Positions 23,890-30,249 of a stretch of 64,000 nucleotides of DNA are shown one piece after another. How positions within the stretch are numbered: the stretch's first letter is position 1; every line of letters begins with the position of its first letter. The translations under genes were made by a program, and so were the position numbers. The stretch spans positions 1 to 64,000 of the forward strand of contig NZ_WBWA01000002.1 of NCBI RefSeq assembly GCF_008932295.1, read 5' to 3'. Under the pieces are notes generated by a model that was not told the DNA's origin, made no database searches, and was given only the letters and a program-made list of their open reading frames with translations. Source of the DNA: Brucella tritici. Its GTDB lineage: Bacteria; Pseudomonadota; Alphaproteobacteria; Rhizobiales; Rhizobiaceae.

Positions 23890-24291
23890 TCAATTCCCCT
23901 GTTCTATCTCGTCCGACAAAGCGGCTCGGGCCTCCTCCGATGCGGCCAGCTTTGTTTCGAAGCTGGCAATTGTAGCCAGATGGGAACGTATGATTACGTC
24001 CTTTTCCGCCAATAGCTCCACAACCTGCGATCGGGTGTATAAAGGAAACGGCCCTTCGGTAACATTCTCTGACCGAGGATAATTGACGGTCGGCAGATAC
24101 CCGCTTGCCATCTTCTTACCGCCAAGCTCAAACCAACCGTAGCCCCAAGGCTCCAGTCCCGTATCTGTAGCGGCAGGCGCGGGGCGGGTGGTCGCGGGCT
24201 TCAAACGCGGGTCGCCATCAGGGCAACATGTCAGGCAAACCGATCCTCTCATGTTGCGTGTTCCGCACACATAGCAGATGTCACTCGCCAT
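23890..24291 (-). CDS. zinc-finger and coiled-coil phage protein (unknown)
   Basis: A 133-residue protein beginning MASDICYVCGTRN with CxxC and a second CLTCC pair within 25 residues, then a tryptophan-rich middle and a C-terminal helix of about 40 residues ending in SDEIEQGN. Start overlaps the previous stop. Not recognised. Confidence 0.55.
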   Translation of the reverse strand: MASDICYVCGTRNMRGSVCLTCCPDGDPRLKPATTRPAPAATDTGLEPWGYGWFELGGKKMASGYLPTVNYPRSENVTEGPFPLYTRSQVVELLAEKDVIIRSHLATIASFETKLAASEEARAALSDEIEQGN

Positions 24292-24514
24292 AACGGTCGC
24301 CTCCTGATGGGTGGGGCGGATGGTTGCGCACCCACTCAAGCCCGGCGCGGGTGTGGACCGCCACGCTGGCCTGATTGAGTTTTCCTTGGATCAGTCCCTT
24401 GGCTTCCAATGAGCGCATGACACGCTGATCCAGCGAATAGCCAGAAATGCCGCCGCCATTCGTTTTGACGATATCGCGGAGCATCTGCGCTTGCTTCGGT
24501 CCGAGCTTGCTCAT
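24281..24514 (-). CDS. small winged-helix-like protein (unknown)
   Basis: A 77-residue protein: MSKLGPKQAQMLRDIV, then RVMRSLEAKGLIQGK and VHTRAGLEWVR, spaced as helix-helix-wing. Compatible with a small DNA-binding domain but not diagnostic. ATGA overlap with the upstream gene. Confidence 0.5.
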   Translation of the reverse strand: MSKLGPKQAQMLRDIVKTNGGGISGYSLDQRVMRSLEAKGLIQGKLNQASVAVHTRAGLEWVRNHPPHPSGGDRYGE

Positions 24515-24963
24515 TCCGCGCCCTCCGAAGCTGGTGCAGAGGGGAGAGTTCCTGACAAGCTAGTGTAAGCACCAAGGACGTCGTTCATCGCATCGACATA
24601 CCCTGCACCGTATTGATCCACGCGATGCGCATGGCCATCCCTCATGGAAACGATGAATTGAGCTAGTTTGTGCGAGCATTCCTCCAGCGCCTGCAAGCGC
24701 GCCGCTGCCGGTTCCGAAACTGGACACTTTGCCGTCATGGCATGCCAGATGTTGTGCACTGTGGCGCGCTCGTCCTCGTTGTCCCAATCAACAGCAAGGG
24801 CCGCGTTGACCATTTCGTCGGTCGCATCTGCTGGTGTAGCAACAGGGACGTTGCGAAGTGCTTTGGCTGCAAGACTGACCAACGCTTTATTGCCGATGGA
24901 TGCTCCGGCCCAATCGCACTTTTCGAGGGCGTCAGCAATTTGGCAGTTCAATAAGTCGCTCAT
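24511..24963 (-). CDS. phage protein (unknown)
   Basis: A 150-residue protein, MSDLLNCQIADALEK, with several repeats of Ala-rich helix. The region ATDEMVNAALAVDW is of a type seen in many phage early genes of unknown role. ATG at 24963 overlaps the preceding stop as ATGA; the extension to 25062 lies within that gene. Confidence 0.55.
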   Translation of the reverse strand: MSDLLNCQIADALEKCDWAGASIGNKALVSLAAKALRNVPVATPADATDEMVNAALAVDWDNEDERATVHNIWHAMTAKCPVSEPAAARLQALEECSHKLAQFIVSMRDGHAHRVDQYGAGYVDAMNDVLGAYTSLSGTLPSAPASEGAE

Positions 24964-25202
24964 ACCCTTGCCTCCGGCTGTCTGATTGGAGCGCGATAGC
25001 CCTTCACCTTCGCGCGACCGTTGAACACGTAGCCAAAGCCAGCACCGCCCGGGATGCTCCAACCCTGACGACGGAGAAAGGCAATATCCCGGTAGATTGT
25101 GCGGGGTGTCACCTGCAGAAGTGCCGCAAGGCTGTCTGAGGTATGACGGCGGCCGTCCTCAACGGCGCGAATGAGCTTCAAAAGGCGTTCGGTTCTATTC
25201 AT
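24960..25202 (-). CDS. HTH_11 (DeoR-type) small regulator
   Basis: An 80-residue winged helix: RLLKLIRAVEDGRRHTSDSLA, LLQVTPRTIYRDIAFLR as recognition helix, then a wing ending in GFGYVFNG. The effector domain of full-length DeoR-like regulators is missing. ATG at 25202 overlaps the upstream stop (ATGAATAG). It may control this accessory operon. Confidence 0.75.
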   Translation of the reverse strand: MNRTERLLKLIRAVEDGRRHTSDSLAALLQVTPRTIYRDIAFLRRQGWSIPGGAGFGYVFNGRAKVKGYRAPIRQPEARV

Positions 25203-25740
25203 TGTCGGCATCCTTTTGGCTGTCTTTGATTGCCTTCAACGCGGCAACGTCTTCCAACGAAACGCGGGGAATTGCTCGGTAGGCGCGCTCCGCTTTTGCG
25301 TGAGCGGCGCGAAGCCCTTCGCATGCGATAAGGTATTCGCCCCAAGCCCTTTCGGCTGCCGGTGTGGAAGGCATCAATTCGTTGATATTGGCTTCCCGGC
25401 GAGCCACTTTCGTCGAATGCGCGCGTTGGGCTACTACCGCGACAATGTGCTTTTCCGTAGGTTCGGCGTCGCGCCCGTAGAAGCTCTTTTCGAGCTTTGT
25501 TCCAACGAAATCGACGATCAGCGATGGCGTAAGAGTTGGCATGCTATTGACGCCGCCTTTCGACATTTCAAAAACGTCGACGGCAGATTGCTTCCGCATG
25601 TCCAAGTACATTTTGTCTATGCGAGCTTTTACCTTGGACAAGCTCGGGCTGCCGAAGTTGACGTCGAGACAGTGCCATTCCTCAGAGTTACCGCCATAAG
25701 CGATCGTATGCCCCCGGTACTCCGTCTTGATATGGGACAT
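25195..25740 (-). CDS. phage protein (unknown)
   Basis: A 181-residue protein. The N-terminal 50 residues (MSHIKTEYRGHTIAYG) look like a small beta domain; the rest is charged helix. AGGAGG stands ahead of the ATG. No family recognised. Confidence 0.55.
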   Translation of the reverse strand: MSHIKTEYRGHTIAYGGNSEEWHCLDVNFGSPSLSKVKARIDKMYLDMRKQSAVDVFEMSKGGVNSMPTLTPSLIVDFVGTKLEKSFYGRDAEPTEKHIVAVVAQRAHSTKVARREANINELMPSTPAAERAWGEYLIACEGLRAAHAKAERAYRAIPRVSLEDVAALKAIKDSQKDADNE

Positions 25741-25751
25741 TCAAAATCCTC

Positions 25752-26429
25752 CTAGAAATGGAACGTTTCGCTATCGAGCAAGTCGGCGCGCGTGAGGCCG
25801 TCCGTCCCGGCAATCGGGGCGTCGATAGAGACGTTCTTGAAATGATCGAATTGGCGGTTGTAGGCGGTCACTGCCGCTTTGACGGCTTCATTCAGCTTAA
25901 TGAACTCGACCCTGTTCTTGAGGGCCATTTCCATAACCGCCGCGATCACATCCATCTTTGCCGATGGGTCGAGATAGCCGGGGACCATCGCACGGATAAG
26001 CGCTCGCAATTCGTTTGGCTTCTCCCGCGCCATTTTCAAAGACTTGTTGCGGTAGTATCGGCGCATTCTTATTGCCCGCTCGTTTTTGTTTGTGTATATT
26101 CCGGTGCGAGCTCTACTTTCGCGGCGAAGCTGCCTCGCCCTTTCGAGTAGTACGGGATCGCCCCTTATTTTATCCTGCTTTCGCTTGTCTATTTCCTTAG
26201 CCTTTTTCGGGTTTTTCTTGCGCCATTGGCGGACATACTCGCGTTTATATTCGCGGTACTTCTCCCGGTTTTCTTCGCGCCATTTACGCTTGTATTCGCG
26301 TAATTCGTTCTTGAGCCGCTCAACCTCGTCGAGCGCTTCTTCCGTGTCCATCTGGAGGATGCGATCAAAGTCCGCTCTCTTCATCCATTTCGGGCACTTC
26401 ATCTTGGCCTTCGACAGCTTAAAGGACAT
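25752..26429 (-). CDS. highly basic coiled-coil protein (unknown)
   Basis: A 225-residue protein whose residues about 40-110 are an almost unbroken Arg/Lys/Glu helix with repeated EYKR and REYK units, followed by a basic segment and a neutral C-terminal helical domain. The composition suggests binding to nucleic acid. The start shares a TAATG overlap with the preceding gene. Confidence 0.6.
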   Translation of the reverse strand: MSFKLSKAKMKCPKWMKRADFDRILQMDTEEALDEVERLKNELREYKRKWREENREKYREYKREYVRQWRKKNPKKAKEIDKRKQDKIRGDPVLLERARQLRRESRARTGIYTNKNERAIRMRRYYRNKSLKMAREKPNELRALIRAMVPGYLDPSAKMDVIAAVMEMALKNRVEFIKLNEAVKAAVTAYNRQFDHFKNVSIDAPIAGTDGLTRADLLDSETFHF

Positions 26430-26782
26430 TACTTCCCCTCCGCTTTCTCGATAGCCGCGCGCAACTGCGCGACGGCCTTTTTCACGATGCCTTTCTTGAA
26501 AATCGGACTGTCGAGCGCGTCTTCGACATAAGGCAGGGCGACGAGAACAGCATCGAGCAATTCGGGAGCGGCCGCGCCGAGCGCCGCGTCTTCCGGCCGC
26601 TGAAATACCGCTACCAGTTCGCGGCCGCGCCCCTCGTCGGCCGCCCTAAAATTCGCGAAAACGCGAACTCTTTCCGAAGCCTGCACTTCGTCGCGCACTT
26701 CCTTCGTCCAACGTCGTGTTGTGGCCGTGGACAGAAGTTTGCCTTGGGACCATGGCCCCGGCGTTGTCTTGCCCGTCGTCAT
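26429..26782 (-). CDS. small phage protein (unknown)
   Basis: A 117-residue protein beginning MTTGKTTPGPWSQGK. The GPW...A..P.LL..L pattern is shared with many phage proteins annotated only as hypothetical. ATGA overlap upstream, TAATG overlap downstream. Confidence 0.6.
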   Translation of the reverse strand: MTTGKTTPGPWSQGKLLSTATTRRWTKEVRDEVQASERVRVFANFRAADEGRGRELVAVFQRPEDAALGAAAPELLDAVLVALPYVEDALDSPIFKKGIVKKAVAQLRAAIEKAEGK

Positions 26783-27165
26783 AGGACTGCCCTCACTGGA
26801 ACAGTGTCGATGCGGGCAAATCCGTCGACGTATTGAAGAACTCGGCCGTTGCGCAAGAAGATCGCAAACTCGTCCCGGTTATCGGACCAACGAAAGCCCT
26901 CAACATGCGGATGGCCGCAAGCCGCGATTGCCGCCTCGTCGGCATGCATCAGGGCCAGCCGAGAAAAGGCTTGATCGGGCGTTTCGTGATTGTTGAGCTC
27001 GTCGGACAAAAGGCGGCGGACGGCTTCGACTTCCGTGTCGATACCCGTTGCTGCCATGTAGTTGAGCAAGCGGGCGTGAAGGTCGAGCGGCAAGTTATAA
27101 ACCCGCCGGATCGTCGGGCCTTTGGCCCTGAAATGTTCAATGGCTGTAATTGCGAGTTCGCACAT
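26779..27165 (-). CDS. phage protein (unknown)
   Basis: A 128-residue protein. Residues 20-60 (VYNLPLDLHARLLNYM...TEVEAVRRLL) recall a ribbon-helix-helix-like segment; the C-terminus (FLRNGRVLQYVDG) is beta-rich. CGGAG precedes the ATG. Regulator or unknown; not resolved. Confidence 0.5.
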   Translation of the reverse strand: MCELAITAIEHFRAKGPTIRRVYNLPLDLHARLLNYMAATGIDTEVEAVRRLLSDELNNHETPDQAFSRLALMHADEAAIAACGHPHVEGFRWSDNRDEFAIFLRNGRVLQYVDGFARIDTVPVRAVL

Positions 27166-27257
27166 GATGCCAAGCTCCGATTAGACATAGCTTCGCCGTG
27201 GCGCTGAAACGCGCGCTCAATCGACAGAAAGTAAAAAGGATTAGTGTTGCCGGGCCG

Positions 27258-27620
27258 CTACTCGGCCGGCGTGTAAAGTTGGTGCTGCCAGCTTTCTTGC
27301 CAGAAAGCGACCACCTCGCCGCCCACTAGGACGCCGACGCGAATATCAAGGCGAGAACCGAAGGAATAAGAGTAGCAATTCCCCGGCTCAAAGTTCCGGA
27401 TCGCAACCGGAGCGACTTCAAGCACCACATGCGGAATGCCCTTATGGTCATAGATTGACGTTAGCTTCGGGGTGACGATATCGCCGGGTTTGAACTTGCA
27501 GCGTTCCTGATAAGCGGCGCTCGCCTCGTGGAGCGTTTCAATTTGGGCTTCCGGCAATGGGCGCTTAAGGGCTTCCCGGCGCTGTTTTGCCCCCGGCAAT
27601 TCTACTTCAAAAATTTGCAT
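27258..27620 (-). CDS. phage protein (unknown)
   Basis: A 120-residue protein with a basic N-terminal helix and a beta-rich C-terminal part (KPGDIVTPKLTSIYDHKG) that resembles a small SH3-like barrel in pattern only. Its leader has AACCACCAC at 27634-27642, 13 bases before ATG, as in the recombination operon. Confidence 0.55.
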   Translation of the reverse strand: MQIFEVELPGAKQRREALKRPLPEAQIETLHEASAAYQERCKFKPGDIVTPKLTSIYDHKGIPHVVLEVAPVAIRNFEPGNCYSYSFGSRLDIRVGVLVGGEVVAFWQESWQHQLYTPAE

Positions 27621-27633
27621 GGTGATGCCTCAT

Positions 27634-27642
27634 GTGGTGGTT
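27634..27642 (-). promoter_or_regulatory. AACCACCAC leader motif
   Basis: Identical nonamer on the minus strand, 13 bases before the ATG at 27620 and followed by ATGAGGC. Confidence 0.6.
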
Positions 27643-27700
27643 AAGCATTCGGGAAACAGACTTATTCCCAACGCCGGGAAAAAGTCGGAAACCGGAAGGC

Positions 27701-27937
27701 TTATTTCGTCAATGCGTTCTTGGCGGCTTCGCGGATATCAAGGAAGGCAAACACATCTGCGCCAAATCCAGCGGCATTAGCTTCCGTCATGCGCTTGCTG
27801 CAAAGGTCGATAAAATCGCGCATGACGGCGCGATAGCGTGTCGATTTCTTTTGCATCCGGCGACCAAATCTAACTGATGCAAGCTCATGTGCTGCGATGG
27901 AGCGCAATGTGCTGCTTGAAAGGTCGAGCTTTTTCAT
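27701..27937 (-). CDS. small basic protein (unknown)
   Basis: A 78-residue protein starting MKKLDLSSSTLRSIA with a cluster of Arg/Lys (FGRRMQKKSTRYR). GGGAG precedes the ATG at 27937; the longer frame to 28024 overlaps the previous gene and lacks a ribosome site. Function unknown. Confidence 0.5.
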   Translation of the reverse strand: MKKLDLSSSTLRSIAAHELASVRFGRRMQKKSTRYRAVMRDFIDLCSKRMTEANAAGFGADVFAFLDIREAAKNALTK

Positions 27938-28016
27938 TTTGAGCGTCTCCCAACTCTTTTGAGCATTTGAGAAACCCGCCCCTGACTGGAGGGAAAGAGA
28001 CGGGAAACTGAAAGGC

Positions 28017-28235
28017 TCATTCACCTTCCTTAAGTGCCTTGTAAGAACGTGCTAGTTGGTAGCCGTCGGCGTCATTGCACAGCCAAGCTTGGTGCATGAG
28101 AGCGGAAAGGCCGCGCACTGTCTGAGCCTCATAGAAGCGCTTTTGATCCGCCGCAAAAGCCGGGTCGAGGCTTGCGGCCTTGGCGACGTAGGCGTCAATT
28201 TCAGCGGGGCTAAGAACGTGGCTCCATGCGCTCAT
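28017..28235 (-). CDS. first gene of leftward accessory operon (unknown)
   Basis: A 72-residue helical protein, MSAWSHVLSPAEIDAYV, aromatic-rich. A second ATG two codons upstream (28241) is equally open. It is promoter-proximal to the operator at 28323 and so likely silent in the lysogen. No family recognised. Confidence 0.5.
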   Translation of the reverse strand: MSAWSHVLSPAEIDAYVAKAASLDPAFAADQKRFYEAQTVRGLSALMHQAWLCNDADGYQLARSYKALKEGE

Positions 28236-28322
28236 GTGCATATTCTCTCTAACTGGCTCGGCTATAAAATCGCTGTTTGTGATTACTGTTTGACAGGTTT
28301 TATCTAACCCCGCAATAGCAAA

Positions 28323-28339
28323 GTTAGATTTTTTCTTAC
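28323..28339. promoter_or_regulatory. repressor operator (central hub)
   Basis: GTTAGATTTTTTCTTAC fits GTTAGA-N5-TCTAAC with one mismatch. A second half-site TCTAAC is at 28303-28308. This links the accessory operon to CI control. Confidence 0.6.
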
Positions 28340-28403
28340 TTTTTTGTCAGGCAAATCACCTGCTGCGGATGGCGACTTGCAAGTGATTGATAATTAACGG
28401 CTG

Positions 28404-28651
28404 CCGGACATACGCGCCTACGAACCGGACAAAATGCGCATTCAACCGGACAGAAACGGCAGGAATGCCGGACATTCCATTGTCCGGCATGTCAGTTATT
28501 CTTTTAAATTCAAAACGTTAACGCTGTGTCCGGCAGAATGAGCCTGAAAAGCTCCCGGACACGCATGCCGGACAAAATTATTTTCACATGTCCGGCACGG
28601 CTAAAAATGCCCGATGCCTCAATGACTTAGATTTGTTTCAATCGTGTCCGG
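28404..28651. repeat. iteron-like cluster of ten TGTCCGG/CCGGACA heptamers
   Basis: CCGGACA starts at 28404, 28425, 28446, 28468, 28555 and 28568; its complement TGTCCGG starts at 28481, 28527, 28589 and 28645. The first four are 21, 21 and 22 bases apart, that is on one face of the helix, and the fourth and fifth make the palindrome GCCGGACA-N6-TGTCCGGC. Chance expectation for a given heptamer in this length is far below one. A DNA-binding protein surely acts here: origin initiator, late activator or partition protein are options; none can be chosen from sequence. Confidence 0.85.
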
Positions 28652-28874
28652 TTAGATAAAATCGCGTCCTGTACGAAAAATTCGTATTGACGAGTGAGAC
28701 AAAATCGCTCTTTCTCTCGCGTTAAGACGATGGGGTCGCACGCGGATCGTAGAGCACTGACGAGAGCGAGGCGACGGGAGACGACAAGTCTCCCGGAGAG
28801 ACGAGCGATCTAGTATTGTTATTCTGATCCCTCGTTAAAATTGAAAATCTTTAATTTTTAAATCCGCATGCGAG

Positions 28875-28908
28875 CGCGCGAGATGCCTATCGGCACCGCG
28901 CGTTTTTT
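28875..28908 (+). terminator. terminator ahead of the late operon
   Basis: Stem CGCGCG / CGCGCG continued by TGCC / GGCA across a small internal loop, then six T. It lies 28 bases before the first late gene, so late transcription must start after it (no room) or read through it. Confidence 0.7.
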
Positions 28909-28935
28909 CATGCCGGGTTCTTATCGGGTGAAATC

Positions 28936-29472
28936 ATGGCAAGCATCGTCATCACCACGGACGGCGTATTCAAGCGATATGGCAAAGCGCTGGAAGCAAT
29001 CGGCGAACGTGATGCAAAGCGTGTATTCGCCCGAGCACTCAATCGCGGTGGTGACCAAGCCCGCACGCAAGTCAAGCGTTCGCTGGTCGCTCAAACCGGG
29101 ATCAAGTACGGCCTGATTAACAAGGCCGTCAAAACCATTCGAGCGCACCCGAACAAGCTCGAATACAAATTGGAAGCGGAAGGCGGGGAAACAAACCTCA
29201 ACCTGTTCAATGCCCGACAAGGCAAGAAAGGTGTGAGCGCTGCCCCATGGAAAAAGCGCCGGGTTTTCAAGTCGACTTTTATCGTCCCCGCATATGACGG
29301 CAGGGTGTTCAAGCGTGAAGGCAAAGGGCGCGGACCGCTCGAACCGCTGTTCGGTCCCAACATCGCCCGCGAGGTCGTCAAAGACCCGACAGCCGAGAAG
29401 TGGCGCATGGTCGGGGGCTTTGTCATGACCCGCGTCGAGCATGAACTCATGCGCCTATTCAAGCTCTCCTGA
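28936..29472 (+). CDS. phage minor tail protein Z-like
   Basis: A 178-residue protein resembling lambda gpZ-type minor tail proteins: the N-terminal AKRVFARALNRGGDQARTQVKR helix and RRVFKSTFIVPAY later are the family pattern as I remember it. Z-type proteins help connect tail tube and head. Its position before the terminase, separate from the tail genes, is unusual. No strong Shine-Dalgarno is seen before ATG. Confidence 0.6.
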   Translation: MASIVITTDGVFKRYGKALEAIGERDAKRVFARALNRGGDQARTQVKRSLVAQTGIKYGLINKAVKTIRAHPNKLEYKLEAEGGETNLNLFNARQGKKGVSAAPWKKRRVFKSTFIVPAYDGRVFKREGKGRGPLEPLFGPNIAREVVKDPTAEKWRMVGGFVMTRVEHELMRLFKLS

Positions 29473-29709
29473 CCCCGATCAGTCGAAAGCCTCAAATTTG
29501 ACCGTAGAAGCGCGTTCTTTCGCGATGGTCAAATCGGTATCGGCGGGGTGACCACGCGCGTGGGTGACCGCCTCCGAGGCGAGGCACCCCCACCCCTTTA
29601 GGGACCGTACCCTACCCCAAAGGCATGCGGTGCCGCCGCAGCCCCGAATTTGAGCGTTTTTCAGCTTTCGAAAATCGCGGTTTGCTTTGTACCCGAAGGA
29701 ACATTCGCA
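29473..29709 (+). other. non-coding spacer before terminase, candidate cos/pac region
   Basis: No convincing frame. It holds GGGTGACC twice around the palindrome ACGCGCGT (about 29545-29570), a GCCTCCGAGGC palindrome and GC-rich tracts. Packaging sites of lambda-like phages lie just before the small terminase gene, so this is the expected place, but the cut site is not identifiable by eye. Confidence 0.35.
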
Positions 29710-30249
29710 ATGGCGAAAAAACCGACCGTCGCACCTCCGGCGACGCGCGTCCTAGCCCTGACTGGCGACGAAGTGATTTCCGCCAGTGGAGCGGCTTCCC
29801 TCTTGGGAGTTACGACGCAATGGCTCCGGCAGTTGGCGGCGAATGGCTATGTCCCGGCTGCGGTCAAGGGCAAGTACCCGCTCGTCGAAGCGGTGCAAGG
29901 CTACGTCCGCTCTCTCAAAGACGAGGAGCGGCGCTCGACAAAGTCGGCAGCGGACAACGGCTTGAAAGCAGCGCGACAGCGCGAAGTCGAACTCCGCATA
30001 GCCAAAGAGGAAGGCCGTCTCGTCGAATTGGACGACGTCGAGGCCGTTTCATCCAGCATTTTAGCAACGCTCCGGGCCGAACTGGCAGGGCTTCCCGCGT
30101 CGGTGACGCGTGACGTGAAGCTCCGGGATGAGATTGAGAAGGGTCTAAATGGCGCGTTTGCTCGATCACAAAACAAGTTCCGGGAGGCAAGCGAGGCTCT
30201 ACGAGCTGGCCGCGATCCTTTGGGAACCGACAGAGAAGACGACGCCTGA
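29710..30249 (+). CDS. terminase small subunit (Nu1-like)
   Basis: A 179-residue DNA-packaging protein with an N-terminal winged-helix (GAASLLGVTTQWLRQLAANGYV) as in lambda Nu1, a central coiled segment with KAARQREVELRIAKEEG, and a C-terminal part that contacts the large subunit. ATG at 29710 has GAAGGAA ahead; the extension to 29650 does not. The last 33 codons overlap the large subunit gene in another frame. Confidence 0.85.
   Translation: MAKKPTVAPPATRVLALTGDEVISASGAASLLGVTTQWLRQLAANGYVPAAVKGKYPLVEAVQGYVRSLKDEERRSTKSAADNGLKAARQREVELRIAKEEGRLVELDDVEAVSSSILATLRAELAGLPASVTRDVKLRDEIEKGLNGAFARSQNKFREASEALRAGRDPLGTDREDDA

Larger units (their letters stand above)
28236..28935. promoter_or_regulatory. 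central control hub between accessory and late operons (no gene)
   Basis: Seven hundred bases without a convincing coding frame. In order: a leftward promoter region with a repressor operator (28323), ten TGTCCGG heptamers (28404-28651), a hairpin GGGAGAC-GACAA-GTCTCCC (28776-28794), and a terminator (28875-28908) before the first late gene. It divides the leftward accessory operon from the rightward late operon. Confidence 0.8.

Noticed and set aside
28404..28651. CRISPR array interpretation of the TGTCCGG cluster
   Set aside because: Repeats are only seven bases long, occur in both orientations and have irregular distances; no cas genes are present.
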